From Pelagibaculum spongiae (lineage in GTDB: Bacteria; Pseudomonadota; Gammaproteobacteria; Enterobacterales; Pelagibaculaceae), in assembly GCF_003097315.1 (NCBI RefSeq), contig NZ_QDDL01000014.1:1-64000 (forward strand): DNA of 64,000 nucleotides. Direction: 5' to 3'. Under the pieces are notes generated by a model. The model was not told the origin of the DNA. It did no database searches and saw only the letters and a program-made list of their open reading frames with translations. Below are positions 53,378 to 63,417 of the stretch, in pieces. A program made the position numbers and the translations under genes. Each line of letters begins with the position of its first letter. Position 1 is the stretch's first letter.

Positions 53378-53687
53378 GATCTGGTTGATTTCAGGTATGT
53401 TTCTAGCCACTTACCCAACTCGCTACCTGTTTTTAGCAATGGCTGGCCGGGTGCGTTTTCCAATATGGCTGCAACAGGCGCTGGCATTCGTACCGCCGGT
53501 AGTATTGATGGCGATTGTGGTGCCGGCAGTGGTTATGCCTAAGGGTGAGATTTGGTTGTCGTGGCACAATGCTTGGCTAATAGCAGGCATAGCTTCGCTG
53601 TTGATCGCCTTGTGGCGCAAAGACCTACTAACCACCATTGTTAGCGGAATGATTATCTTTCTGCTGTTACGCTGGTGGCTAGGATAA
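53370..53687 (+). CDS. azlD: Branched-chain amino acid exporter small subunit, AzlD
   Basis: 105 aa, three or four hydrophobic segments with the usual TYPTRYLFLAMAGRVRFP start and FVPPVVLMAIVVPAV. Overlaps azlC, so translation is coupled. Confidence 0.92.
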   Translation: MDEIWLISGMFLATYPTRYLFLAMAGRVRFPIWLQQALAFVPPVVLMAIVVPAVVMPKGEIWLSWHNAWLIAGIASLLIALWRKDLLTTIVSGMIIFLLLRWWLG

Positions 53688-53731
53688 TTATCATAAAAAT
53701 AAGCTCAGTACTTTTTAAATCATTCTGATTA

Positions 53732-54367
53732 TCAGTCAGCGCTGATAATCAGAATTTCGCCAGTAAATGGTTGCGCACTGTCCGGTAATTTAACGGTGCG
53801 AGTTTCTATTTCAACACCGAGGTTTTCTGGCAATTTATGCTCACATAAATCGCAGAGTAAATCGAAAGCTGCCTCGCCTGGGTCAGAAACCAGAATTTGT
53901 TTTACACCACTGGCCATTGCTTTTTGAAACAAAGCAAACAAGGTGTCCACTTTGCTAATTTTATCGCAAGTACCTGCTGCAACAATATAATCGGTTGTTT
54001 TTAGAAGGTCTTCACTGATGTTTTCTGGTGTGCTGTCTTTATAATCAATAGCAATTTTGTTGATGCTAGAATGCAGTTGTAAGAAAGGTTCTGCGCCAGA
54101 GATCGATTGGATAAGTGATACTTTAGCTTGACGTGCTTTTCCAAGATAAAGCCCGCAAGATCCCCAGCCCTCACTAATATCGACCGCTTTGCTGGCTGAA
54201 TCTAAAGGCCATTCCTTTAAGTAATCCATTAACAAGAGGCCAGAATTCCAGTTCCTTTTATTAAAAGAATCTGGCAGAGAATGCGTTTTTCTAGTGCGAC
54301 GCATTGCGGAATGACCGGGTTTAAGTAAATGTAACCCGTTGACCTGATAGCAAAAACGGTTAGCCAT
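53732..54367 (-). CDS. Putative SAM-dependent methyltransferase
   Basis: 211 aa. The region VDISEGWGSCGLYLGKA has the layout of motif I of class I methyltransferases (VDxGxGxGxxG), though the central Gly-x-Gly is changed to Glu-Gly-Trp-Gly. YIVAAGTCDKISKVDTLFAL fits motif IV-V. The target is unknown. Alternatively it is a degenerate member with no activity. Confidence 0.65.
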   Translation of the reverse strand: MANRFCYQVNGLHLLKPGHSAMRRTRKTHSLPDSFNKRNWNSGLLLMDYLKEWPLDSASKAVDISEGWGSCGLYLGKARQAKVSLIQSISGAEPFLQLHSSINKIAIDYKDSTPENISEDLLKTTDYIVAAGTCDKISKVDTLFALFQKAMASGVKQILVSDPGEAAFDLLCDLCEHKLPENLGVEIETRTVKLPDSAQPFTGEILIISAD

Positions 54368-54584
54368 ATTAGTAAAGCCCTTTAACTCACAATGGAGTCA
54401 TAGAAAATACTGCTTGAGAATTCATTCTAGGAATTGTCAAGCAATGATTCCTTTACCTGGCTCATTAATTATAACGATAGCTAATGGTATGACAAATTTA
54501 GATTTTTAAGGTTATGATAATATTAATAAAAAAATTATTAAAAAATGTAATTATTTTATAATATGATTTTTGCTTTCATTATTA

Positions 54585-54609
54585 AAAAAGAGCCTTTCGG
54601 CCCTTTTTC
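54585..54609 (-). terminator. Terminator after the porin gene
   Basis: Minus-strand agggcc gaaa ggctct followed by six T, 26 nt beyond the porin stop. Confidence 0.82.
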
Positions 54610-54634
54610 ATGGTTCTAATTATATGATACTCAA

Positions 54635-55597
54635 TTAGAACTTGTGGATTATACCAACGCCGTAAAAGTCTTTTCCTGAATCCGCAGCATCTGCGTCATA
54701 TGCAGTATAAAAGCCATGGGCAGTGGTTTTCTTACCTAATTTATACTCAGCACCAACCGAGAATTGGTCAGCGCCAGCTGCTTTTATATCAGAAGCTGTG
54801 TATTGCGCTTTCAGCTTGGCTTTGCCCAACTTGTAAGCGGCACTCACATGGTAGCCATCTTCACTATCAGCGCTGCCATCTGTTGGCTCGGCATCTTGCC
54901 ACATTGCACCTAACTGAAGGTCGCCTAAGTTTACTTGGCCGGTTAAACGTAAGATTTCTTGCTCATCAATACCACTGTCATAAGCGATTGCAGCATAAAT
55001 ACCGTCTTTGTTGTAGGCAGCAGATACACTGTAGACATCGAATAAACCGTCTTCATTGCCAGTTTCACCATCGATATCTTCACCTTCACCGAACTGGGTC
55101 ATCAATTTGATTTTGACCGCATCAGCGATTTTTGGTGAAGTGTACTGAATAATGTTGCTCTCGCGGTTATCACCTTTAAGAACATTTTTGATATCGCCAG
55201 ATAGGTCGTTGAACAGATCAACCTTCTTCTGTGACTTTTTCAGAGGTGTATCTTCACGACCAACGATAACGGTACCGAAGTCACCCTTTAAACCAACCCA
55301 AGTGGCGCGAGCTTTGAAGATATCTTCGGAGCTAGACTTGGTTTTATCAATATTGTCGATCTCATACTCGATCTTGTAGATACCGGTTAAGCCAGCGTCT
55401 AGCTCTGCGTCACCTTTAAAGCCAATACGTGATGCATTGCTTTTGATTTCCCATTTGTCGCCATCAGCATTGCTTTCAATATCACTATTTTGAACAGTCA
55501 CGCTCAGCTTGCCATAAACCTTAGGTGCTGCAGTGGCCATAGTAGGCAGGGAGATTGCGGCAACAACGGCCAATGCAGTCAGTTTAATCTTATTCAT
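54635..55597 (-). CDS. Gram-negative porin
   Basis: 320 aa outer-membrane beta-barrel. The signal peptide MNKIKLTALAVVAAISLPTMATA is cut before APKVYGKLSVTVQ. The 16-strand general-porin pattern is seen in YGKLSVTV, NASRIGFKGDAELDAGLTGI, FKARATWVGLKGDFGTVIVGRED and the C-terminal aromatic DFYGVGIIHKF. Highly acidic, as is common in marine porins. I start at ATG 55597; an in-frame start at 55627 would add residues before the signal peptide. Confidence 0.92.
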   Translation of the reverse strand: MNKIKLTALAVVAAISLPTMATAAPKVYGKLSVTVQNSDIESNADGDKWEIKSNASRIGFKGDAELDAGLTGIYKIEYEIDNIDKTKSSSEDIFKARATWVGLKGDFGTVIVGREDTPLKKSQKKVDLFNDLSGDIKNVLKGDNRESNIIQYTSPKIADAVKIKLMTQFGEGEDIDGETGNEDGLFDVYSVSAAYNKDGIYAAIAYDSGIDEQEILRLTGQVNLGDLQLGAMWQDAEPTDGSADSEDGYHVSAAYKLGKAKLKAQYTASDIKAAGADQFSVGAEYKLGKKTTAHGFYTAYDADAADSGKDFYGVGIIHKF

Positions 55598-56060
55598 TGT
55601 CTCTATCCCACGATGTGTGCCAAACACGCCTTTGGTGTGTGCTCAGCTGTTCTGAAATCTGCGGTCGTTATACGACTTATTTATTTCAGATTTATTGCGC
55701 TGGAGAATTTATTTACTGACATATGCTCAGATTAAAGCTTTTACGGTGAATATTTCATTTTTGTTAAAGAAAGGTGTCGTTTAAAAGTCGTTATTTTGAG
55801 CGGACAAGTAAGACGGTAGTGCCGATGATTAGCCACTTTTAGAGTTGTGAGAGCGTTGAGCGTGTATCTTCGTATTGTAATGTTTTCGAAAATTGTTAGA
55901 GATAAATATTAAGTTAAGCTGCTGAAATTAATTGAGTGGTGTTTGTTAAAAATAAAGTCCTTAGTAAAAAAACAGTGTTTTATTAAAAAATGTAATATTA
56001 CGAAAATTATCGCACCAGCATCCTGCTTCCATGCAAAACCATTAAGTCCCTGTAAATAAA
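55598..56060. other. Intergenic region upstream of the porin
   Basis: About 460 AT-rich bases holding the porin promoter. Porins are usually tightly controlled, but I see no site that I can name. No gene is supported. Confidence 0.45.
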
Positions 56061-56090
56061 AAAAGGGAAAGCGCTAATGCTTTCCCTTCG
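56061..56090 (-). terminator. Terminator after parC
   Basis: Stem aagggaaagc / gctttccctt with loop gctaat; on the minus strand it is followed by a T-rich run. It lies 33 nt after the parC stop. Confidence 0.85.
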
Positions 56091-56122
56091 TGTTTTTCTT
56101 CGGGCGAGAATGTTGAGGCGAA

Positions 56123-58375
56123 TTATTCTATTGCTTCAATAAAATCAACCTTTTGGAAGCCTCTGGCTAGCTTATGGCCACGGCGACCGCGTTCGGCTGC
56201 GTAATGCTCTAGGTCGTCACCGGATAATACTTTGTGACGCTTGCCCGCTTCAACTTTGAGTGATTGATTTGGGCCTAACACGGCAATTGAAGCGATAAAT
56301 TCTTCTCGATTGGCAGCGCGCTCAGTGGAGATGCTGATTAGCTTGTTGCCTTTACCTTTCGACAGTAACGGTAAATCGGCCAATGGGAACATCAGCATGC
56401 GACCTTCATTGCTGACCACTACCACTCGGTCATTTTCAACATCTTGAATTGGTAGCGGCAATAACAAGCGCGAATTACGCGGCAGAGTGATCACTGCTTT
56501 ACCGTTCTTGTTCTTGGTGAACAGGTCTTCAGCCTTGACCACAAATCCGTAACCAGCATCAGAAGCCATTAAATATAGCGCCTCTGGCTCTGGCATCAGC
56601 ACCGCATCAAAATCAAAGCCCGCCGGAGGATTAAAGCGGCCGCTTAAAGGCTCTCCCTGACTTCGGGCAGAAGGCAGCGAATGCGCCGCTGCACTGTAGC
56701 TTCTGCCTGAGCCGTCGATAAACACGGCCATTTGATTACTTCGGCCACGGGCGTAATCAAGGAAGTCATCGCCGGTTCGGTAGTTCATCTGGCTTGGGTC
56801 AATCTCATGACCTTTGGCGCTGCGCACCCAGCCTTTTTCTGACATCACCACTGTGACAGGTTCAGCAGGCACCAAATCTGACTCGGTCATTGCCTTAGCT
56901 TCGGAACGCTCGATTAATGGCGAGTTACGGTCGTTGCCATATTCCTTAGCTGCGGTTTGAATTTCTTTCTTGATTAGAGTTTTCATGCGTCGCTCAGAAG
57001 CTAGGATTTTCTCTAGCTGCTCGCGTTCTTTCTCTAAATCCGATTGCTCACCGCGCAGTTTTTGTTCTTCCAACTTAGCTAACTGACGCAGCTTTAAATC
57101 GAGAATGGCGTCGGCCTGTCGAGCGGTGAGCTCGAAGCGTTCCATTAACACGGTTTTTGGATCATCTTCCTGGCGAATAATCTCGATCACTTCATCGAGA
57201 TTCAAATAAGCAATTAATAAACCGTTAAGTACTTCTAACCGGTCATTAACTTTACTCAGTCGATGGTTCAGTCGACGGCGGACAGTATGCTCACGGAACT
57301 CAAGCCATTCACCGAGCATTTCTACCAGACCCATCACCCGAGGGCGGCCATTGAGCCCGACCAAGTTCATGTTGACCCGGAAGTTCTTTTCCAAATCGGT
57401 GGTGGCGTAGAGGTGGTTCATTAACGCGTCGAAATCAACCCGGTTTGATTTAGGAATGACCACAATTCGAATCGGCGACTCGTGGTCACCCTCATCGCGC
57501 AAATCGGCAACCAAAGGCAGTTTTTTAGCCTGCATTTGAGCAGCAATCTGTTCGATGATTTTCGCTGGCGATACCTGGTAAGGCAGGGCGCTGATGACAA
57601 TTTCGCCATCTTCAATCTGAAATACGGCGCGCATTTTGTAGCTGCCGTGGCCAGTGCGATAAATCTTTTCTAGATCGGCCTTTGGGGTGATGATTTCAGC
57701 TTTCGTCGGCAGGTCGGGTGCTGGCAGATATTGCATTAGATCGGCCAGTTCAGATTTTGGCTTTTCTAATAAATGCACCGCTGCAGCTGCGACTTCGCGC
57801 AGGTTGTGCGGTGGAATATCAGTTGCCATGCCGACCGCAATACCGGTGGTGCCGTTTAATAAAATATTCGGCAGCTGTGCTGGCAGCACGCAAGGCTCAT
57901 TTAAAGTGCCGTCAAAGTTAGGCTCCCAATCGACCGTGCCTTGGCCTAGCTCACTGAGTAAGCTTTGTGCATAGGCCGTCAGCCGTGACTCGGTATAACG
58001 CATCGCGGCGAAAGATTTTGGATCGTCGGGTGAACCCCAGTTGCCTTGACCATCAACCAGCGGGTAACGGTAAGAAAATGGCTGCGCCATTAACACCATG
58101 GCTTCGTAACAGGCCGAGTCTCCATGGGGATGGAACTTACCCAATACATCACCCACTGTACGTGCCGATTTTTTGTATTTGGCGGTACTCTTCAGTCCCA
58201 GCTCTGACATGGCATAAACAATACGCCGCTGAACGGGTTTCAAGCCATCGCCAATATGGGGCAGGGCACGGTCGAGAATCACGTACATGGAATAATCCAA
58301 GTAGGCCTTCTCGGTAAATTGTCTTAGGGGGAGTTGTTCGACCCCATCAAAACTTTGATCCAAACTGTCGCTCAT
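56123..58375 (-). CDS. parC: DNA topoisomerase IV subunit A, ParC
   Basis: 750 aa, type IIA topoisomerase subunit that decatenates sister chromosomes with ParE. The catalytic Tyr is Y127 in [10 protein letters not shown]. The quinolone-resistance region [12 protein letters not shown] has the wild-type Ser (S87, E. coli S80) and Glu (E91, E. coli E84), so no known resistance change is present. The C-terminal beta-pinwheel follows. parE is not in the window. Confidence 0.98.
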   Translation of the reverse strand: MSDSLDQSFDGVEQLPLRQFTEKAYLDYSMYVILDRALPHIGDGLKPVQRRIVYAMSELGLKSTAKYKKSARTVGDVLGKFHPHGDSACYEAMVLMAQPFSYRYPLVDGQGNWGSPDDPKSFAAMRYTESRLTAYAQSLLSELGQGTVDWEPNFDGTLNEPCVLPAQLPNILLNGTTGIAVGMATDIPPHNLREVAAAAVHLLEKPKSELADLMQYLPAPDLPTKAEIITPKADLEKIYRTGHGSYKMRAVFQIEDGEIVISALPYQVSPAKIIEQIAAQMQAKKLPLVADLRDEGDHESPIRIVVIPKSNRVDFDALMNHLYATTDLEKNFRVNMNLVGLNGRPRVMGLVEMLGEWLEFREHTVRRRLNHRLSKVNDRLEVLNGLLIAYLNLDEVIEIIRQEDDPKTVLMERFELTARQADAILDLKLRQLAKLEEQKLRGEQSDLEKEREQLEKILASERRMKTLIKKEIQTAAKEYGNDRNSPLIERSEAKAMTESDLVPAEPVTVVMSEKGWVRSAKGHEIDPSQMNYRTGDDFLDYARGRSNQMAVFIDGSGRSYSAAAHSLPSARSQGEPLSGRFNPPAGFDFDAVLMPEPEALYLMASDAGYGFVVKAEDLFTKNKNGKAVITLPRNSRLLLPLPIQDVENDRVVVVSNEGRMLMFPLADLPLLSKGKGNKLISISTERAANREEFIASIAVLGPNQSLKVEAGKRHKVLSGDDLEHYAAERGRRGHKLARGFQKVDFIEAIE

Positions 58376-58569
58376 TTTGGCAGGATATCCTTAATCGACG
58401 GGGTAGCCCCGTTTTAGCTGCAGCAAATTTTGCTACAAAAAAGCGCTCAAGGCTATTGGCAGGAAGGAAATTCAACTTTAACTTGCGATGATGGTGACTT
58501 GATCGGAGCGATTTTGGGTGAATGGATCGCGGTGTAATGCCTTATTTAGAGTGCTTAAAGATAAGCAAA

Positions 58570-58604
58570 CGGCCTGATTGTTATAGAGCAATCAGGCCGC
58601 GCAT
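58570..58604 (-). terminator. Hairpin between the subtilase-like gene and parC
   Basis: Perfect 11-bp stem cggcctgattg / caatcaggccg with an 8-nt loop, 30 nt past the stop of the 58632 gene; on the minus strand it is followed by tttgcttatcttt. Confidence 0.75.
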
Positions 58605-58631
58605 TGGGTGTTATTTGTTAGTGATTTTTAA

Positions 58632-60521
58632 CTATTGCTTGTTGTTTCTAATCTGCGGCAATAGGCGATAGAACAGTAATATTGTAAATAAAGCTAAAAC
58701 TGCCCACCAACTATTAGTGCCACCACCAGTTTGTTGGCTTTCTATTGGTGCCTCTGGTGTGAGTTGAGGTATTTCAGCGGTAGGCGTTGGTATCAGAGGG
58801 TCTTCTACTTCTATGGGCACCTCTTCTCGGGTGTCAGAACAAAAGTTATAAGCTTCTGGTGAATTAGCTGAGCAGCTGGCAACTAGTGCAAATTGGTTAT
58901 CCACAGCGGTCGTTTCTTTAACGCCATCGACGGTAATCGAGCTGGCGATTACTTCAACAGTCCAGCCACCATCTTCAGGTGTGTTGATTAAGACATGTTC
59001 AATGGTGTTGACCCTATCTTCGTTGCTGCCAGATACAGAAGCATCGCCAGCCAGTAACCCTTGGTTGCCCCAATAAACCGAACCCGATGGGCTGGTAACT
59101 TTTAACGAAAGGTTATTGGTTGCTGTGTAAGCATCATCTTCAGGATCTTGGAATGCCATGGTGACTTCCAGTTTTCCGCTGCTTGGAGATTGCTCAACAT
59201 AAAGAATCTGGCTGTGAGTTTGTTGGTGAATCAGAGCTTGGCGGTCGGTGACTAAAGTAAACTTTCCACCGTTTTCAGTTGCTCGCTTGGCAAGCTCAGA
59301 GAGTTGCGGAATTCCCCACCCTTGATTGTAACGACCAATTTGAGCCACTGGATAACGATAAGCACTGTTAACTAATAATGCTCGAGTCATGGCCGGGCTA
59401 GGTCGATGGCGATAAACCAGGCTGGCAGCTTCAGATTCGGTCATGCTAGATAAATCGCCTAATCGACCTGGGTTTCCGGTAAAGATGCCATCGGCATACA
59501 TTTGGTTAACTAAGCCTGCTAGGCCGAATAATTGAAAAGCCGAGCTGTTAAAACCTCCGAGGCGATCAAGTCTTTGGCCGCCTAAATGACTCACCGAAAG
59601 ATGTGCTGCATCACCCAGCACCAAATCAGGTTTAATACGACCTTCAGGAGTTGGGCCGAAGTTACTTTGGCAATAATTATCGTCATTAAAAGACGCTGTG
59701 CCATTAAGGCAAACCACCCCAGCGATTAGAGCATTTTTTAATCTGGCGCGATTATTGTTACTGGTTATTTGTTGGCTAGTGGAACCGGAGTAAAAAATTT
59801 CTAATAGCTCCAGATCCAGTGTTGCGTGCTGTTGTAAAAAAGGCGCAATTCGTTGTGACGATTCACCAGGGTGGGCATATAGCATTACTGCATTATCACG
59901 AAAAAAAGCGATTCCATCATCTACTGGCAAATTGAGTGCTGCATGGTTGCCTGGCGCTTCAATAAAATCACTGTTACCGATGGTGAGTACAGGTTGCGGA
60001 GGGCTGTAAGTTTGAGTAACGCCATTTTCATCTTCTCGGGAATCGAGCAGCGCTGAGAAGTTAGGTTTTTGAATATATGCGCGGCCTTGTGGTAAAAAAC
60101 CATTTACACCCAAGAGCAAAGTATTATTAAAAAAAGCTAAAGCACAGGCTTCAGTACCTGCCTGCCAATTGTATTGATCGCCTACAGATTCTTGGTTAAT
60201 CGGTTGGTAGGTGAAGCCTTGGTGCGATGCGCGAATTGCTTCACCGCACTGCCCGCGAACACCTTTGCCTAAATAAGGGCCAATTACGTTTTCATCAGAA
60301 GATTTAACGCCAATACCTTGAATGTCTAGAAGGCCGTAAATTTGTCGAAGTAAATTAGTGCTGTCGATGGTTGGTAATAGCCAAGATGGCGTACTGGTTT
60401 GCCCAAAAAAAGCTTGGTTTTGTGCCGAAGTTAGATCTTTTGGTTCGATTTGAGCATTGGCCGTTCCAATTCCCATCCAAATACTGATCAGCAGTCCAGT
60501 GTAATTTAATAGTGGTTTCAC
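58632..60521 (-). CDS. Subtilase-like (S8) protein lacking catalytic motifs, GlyGly-CTERM-like tail
   Basis: 629 aa, secreted: signal peptide MKPLLNYTGLLISIWMGIGTANA. The later half follows KP-43-type subtilases: EGRIKPDLVLGDAAHLSVS, PSPAMTRALLVNSAY, a QGWGIPQL stretch and a jelly-roll-like C-terminal domain (LSLKVTSPSGSVYWGNQG, INTPEDGGWTVEVIAS). But the Ser motif GTSMAxP is GGFNSSAFQLFGLAGL, and no DTG or GHGTH motif is seen, so it is probably a pseudoprotease. The C-terminus is a Pro-rich linker, TGGGTNSWWAVLALFTILLF, then basic residues, much like the GlyGly-CTERM tails processed by rhombosortase. GTG start with ggagag about 10 nt upstream. Confidence 0.75.
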   Translation of the reverse strand: MKPLLNYTGLLISIWMGIGTANAQIEPKDLTSAQNQAFFGQTSTPSWLLPTIDSTNLLRQIYGLLDIQGIGVKSSDENVIGPYLGKGVRGQCGEAIRASHQGFTYQPINQESVGDQYNWQAGTEACALAFFNNTLLLGVNGFLPQGRAYIQKPNFSALLDSREDENGVTQTYSPPQPVLTIGNSDFIEAPGNHAALNLPVDDGIAFFRDNAVMLYAHPGESSQRIAPFLQQHATLDLELLEIFYSGSTSQQITSNNNRARLKNALIAGVVCLNGTASFNDDNYCQSNFGPTPEGRIKPDLVLGDAAHLSVSHLGGQRLDRLGGFNSSAFQLFGLAGLVNQMYADGIFTGNPGRLGDLSSMTESEAASLVYRHRPSPAMTRALLVNSAYRYPVAQIGRYNQGWGIPQLSELAKRATENGGKFTLVTDRQALIHQQTHSQILYVEQSPSSGKLEVTMAFQDPEDDAYTATNNLSLKVTSPSGSVYWGNQGLLAGDASVSGSNEDRVNTIEHVLINTPEDGGWTVEVIASSITVDGVKETTAVDNQFALVASCSANSPEAYNFCSDTREEVPIEVEDPLIPTPTAEIPQLTPEAPIESQQTGGGTNSWWAVLALFTILLFYRLLPQIRNNKQ

Positions 60522-60831
60522 CAGTAATACTCTCCATGTATGTTCATAGAATTATGAGTGAAAAATATCGCAGAAAAAGAGGGTAGGCGACTGCTAGAGG
60601 ACTAAAGTATTCAAACAGTGAAGTGTGTAATGTTTTTTATGTGAACGGGGATCGTATTGTGTGACAAGTTTCAAACAATGCGTCTGTTTTTCCTGGGGCA
60701 TGAATCGCTCAGTGCCGCACCTTAGCATTTCTACTTTCAGTTTGACCGAATGCTCAGCTGATAGCCTGCAACAGCGAGAAATGAGGTGCGGTTTTGAAGA
60801 TATTATTTTCTATTGTTTAATTTAATAACGG
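60522..60831. other. Intergenic region
   Basis: 310 bp. Imperfect inverted arms ccgcaccttagcatttct (60715-60732) and agaaatgaggtgcgg (60777-60791) are present. No gene is supported. Confidence 0.4.
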
Positions 60832-61941
60832 TTATTTTGCTGATTTAGCTGCTTCGATTCTTTTTTTCGAATCTGGGTGGCTGCTTAAATATTCTAGCCA
60901 ATGATTGATTTTATTTTCTGTATTGTTAATAGCAGTTTCATTGCTTTTATTTTCTGATGCATCGTTAGCACTTTCTCCACCTAGATCTGAAATCACTTCA
61001 GCTAGCTGATCATCATGAGCTGATTCCAGCAAAACAATCGCATCGGCGAAATCATTAGCAGAACGTCCGATTTGCTTGAGTTTTTCATGGGCAAATATAT
61101 CTGCTTGCGTTTCCATATCTCTGGAAAATGCATTTTGTAACAAACCGGTTCCAGCGCCTAAAATTAATTCTCCAGCGCCTTCGATATCACCAAACATCAT
61201 GGTAAATAGTAAAGTAGTGGCAGTAGTTCGAGCTAATTGCTTCATTCCATGCTGATATTCGACATGGCCGATTTCATGCAATAACACGGCAGTTAATGCG
61301 TGTGGGTTGCTTTCCATTAGAGTGACGATGTCGTCAATTACAATGACAGAGCCATCCGGTAATGCCATCGCATTGGCACCCATTTCACTGCTACGAAAAA
61401 ACAGCCGGTATTTTTCTTTAGATAACTTTAACTGGGTGAGTACTTCATCCCATTGTTTAGTTAATTGATTTTGTTGCTGCTCTGATAGCTCAGTAGGGTC
61501 GAAGGTGATCTTATCTAGCACGATAAGTGTTTGCTGGCTGAGCTCTTGGGCAACCACATCTGGCAGTAATTCAACCGAAGCATCTGCTGCAGCCGGTAGC
61601 ACTCGAGTGGTCATAGTCCACAAGAAAAAAGGTACAAATAAAGAAGCGCAAATGACAAATATCCAATGGCTTTCTAACCAAGCAGTGATAGTTTTTTTCT
61701 TTTCGATGCCTTTCCAGCGAAAGCTGCTGTCGCTGGGAGTGAAAATTGCACCATCATCAAAAAAAATATCGACTGCCAAGCCGGGTATGACGTCACCAAA
61801 TTGATAATGATCTTTAGCATCAAGGCGAATTGCTTGGGCGGTATCGGATTTAATAATTTCGATTCTACCGTCATTGAATAATGAAGCGTCTGCTGGGAAT
61901 GATTGGCTACATCCGGACAGCTGATAAATTCCCTTGATCAT
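60832..61941 (-). CDS. Membrane M48 metalloprotease
   Basis: 369 aa. An N-terminal 80-residue domain is followed by a transmembrane helix (SHWIFVICASLFVPFFLWTM) and an M48 domain with the zinc motif HEIGH (VLLHEIGHVEYQHG) and the Glu of METQADIFAHEKL. It is probably a periplasm-facing protease. It follows the DUF898 gene in the same direction, with a palindrome between; DUF898-M48 pairs are common. Confidence 0.9.
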   Translation of the reverse strand: MIKGIYQLSGCSQSFPADASLFNDGRIEIIKSDTAQAIRLDAKDHYQFGDVIPGLAVDIFFDDGAIFTPSDSSFRWKGIEKKKTITAWLESHWIFVICASLFVPFFLWTMTTRVLPAAADASVELLPDVVAQELSQQTLIVLDKITFDPTELSEQQQNQLTKQWDEVLTQLKLSKEKYRLFFRSSEMGANAMALPDGSVIVIDDIVTLMESNPHALTAVLLHEIGHVEYQHGMKQLARTTATTLLFTMMFGDIEGAGELILGAGTGLLQNAFSRDMETQADIFAHEKLKQIGRSANDFADAIVLLESAHDDQLAEVISDLGGESANDASENKSNETAINNTENKINHWLEYLSSHPDSKKRIEAAKSAK

Positions 61942-61980
61942 ATGTATCCTAAATATCAGGTGTTTACCTAGTTTTTAAAT

Positions 61981-62008
61981 ATCAAAGCCCTGAATTCAGG
62001 GCTTTGAT
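61981..62008. terminator. Perfect palindrome between DUF898 and M48 genes
   Basis: 28-bp perfect palindrome, arms atcaaagccctga with central attc-type turn. On the minus strand it is followed by atttaaaaac. A likely partial terminator or processing site that lowers expression of the M48 gene. Confidence 0.65.
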
Positions 62009-62032
62009 GAAGCGACTAACTCTGAGAGAGGG

Positions 62033-63106
62033 CTAGGTGAATGATAAATCAGCATCAAACAAGCCTGCGGCTTCTTCACCAAATGCAGCATCTTGTCCGG
62101 TTACTGTATTCACTAAGTTATCGGCTTCAGCAGTTAAGTTGACGGAAATCGCGTTCGCCAAGAAACGATTTTTGCGAATTCGAGTTACCGGGTAAGCCAA
62201 GCCAAAGCTCAAAATAATCAAAAGTGTATTGCTCATAGTCAGCCAAACATAGCCAGCAGGGCGAATGTCGCTATTGAATGAAGCAACATCTTCCAGGGTC
62301 AGTGAACGCATAACATGATTTAAGATAATGCTTTGATAAATCGCTCTGGCTAGAAAAGATGCGATGAAAATACCTAGATAAAGCCCTGCGAAAGCAAAAA
62401 ATGCAGCAGGGCTAGCATTGTCTCCAGATAAACCACCGTTTTGAAACGCAGTAAAAGCACTGACGCCTGCCGTAACGCTAATAATAACGATGGCGGCAAT
62501 AACCGTTCCTATTGCTGCAACAGCAGCTAAATAATAAGTGCCGGTTTCCGTGTTCAAACGGAATTTTTTTCCACCATAGCTAATGTTGTCATGAATGAAT
62601 TTATCCATCCGTTGGAAAACCCATGGCATGGCTAGATAGAGAGTCAGAGCGCCAAGCAAAGGCAGCAGGATGAAATTGACAATAACGCCGCCATAGCTGC
62701 CATCGAATGAAAAACGCACATTACGATATGCGGTCATTCGCATGGAAAATCGTAAACCCTGAATAATTAACCATGGAGTAGCAACTATTAATAAAAGTGA
62801 AATCGCTACAGCAGCAAGTGGGTTTAGCGAAGACGCTACTGAAAATATTACAAGTAAAACAACAGCTATTATACGGCCTTTGAGAATTTGCCAGGGTGTT
62901 GCCAGGTAGCGAAAGCTATGGTTTTCTAGGCTAGTATGGCCGTGCATGTACTGATTAGTACGGACTTTTGCCCAGGCGCTATAAATTCCCAGTGTCAGAA
63001 TGCTCAGCAATACATTAACTATCCATAGTTTAAAAAATTCTCCTGATTTTCCAGTGAACTCTACTTGCGCAGTTCGCATTGGTGTTTGCACAGCTTGAGG
63101 TTGCAT
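62033..63106 (-). CDS. DUF898 membrane protein, YjgN-like
   Basis: 357 aa with about eight transmembrane segments. The DUF898 start pattern is clear: VEFTGKSGEFFKLWIVNVLLS, LTLGIYSAWAKVRTNQYMHG, and later YNPRR-like IRKNRFLAN. Function unknown. It precedes the M48 protease gene, and that linkage suggests the two work together at the inner membrane. Confidence 0.92.
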   Translation of the reverse strand: MQPQAVQTPMRTAQVEFTGKSGEFFKLWIVNVLLSILTLGIYSAWAKVRTNQYMHGHTSLENHSFRYLATPWQILKGRIIAVVLLVIFSVASSLNPLAAVAISLLLIVATPWLIIQGLRFSMRMTAYRNVRFSFDGSYGGVIVNFILLPLLGALTLYLAMPWVFQRMDKFIHDNISYGGKKFRLNTETGTYYLAAVAAIGTVIAAIVIISVTAGVSAFTAFQNGGLSGDNASPAAFFAFAGLYLGIFIASFLARAIYQSIILNHVMRSLTLEDVASFNSDIRPAGYVWLTMSNTLLIILSFGLAYPVTRIRKNRFLANAISVNLTAEADNLVNTVTGQDAAFGEEAAGLFDADLSFT

Positions 63107-63417
63107 CGTTTATCCTTGTTATAGCGACGAGTTATACCAGCTAACGGTTAAGTTGCTGGTGATATTGTAGGTTTTTAGAATCGCTTTATATGACAAGATT
63201 CAATAAATAGCAATGGCGGCGTAATATGGGTTGTTGTGGCGGTTCGACCAGATTTTTCGTATTTACCCGAGCTAGATAAAATATTCGTAGATAAGCCAGA
63301 TAATGAGCGCTTCAAATTTTTTTTAATTTCCACCATCCGTGGTGGTTATACGATGTCATCCGAGGCTTTGGTTGTCAGAAGGCGCTGGTGCTTTTCTAAC
63401 CTACATCCTGCAGATGA
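63107..63417. other. Intergenic region
   Basis: 311 bp. A plus-strand open frame runs through it into the radical SAM gene but has no support. ggttgtcagaaggcgctggt near 63369 resembles the sequence after dinB (49358-49379). Confidence 0.4.
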
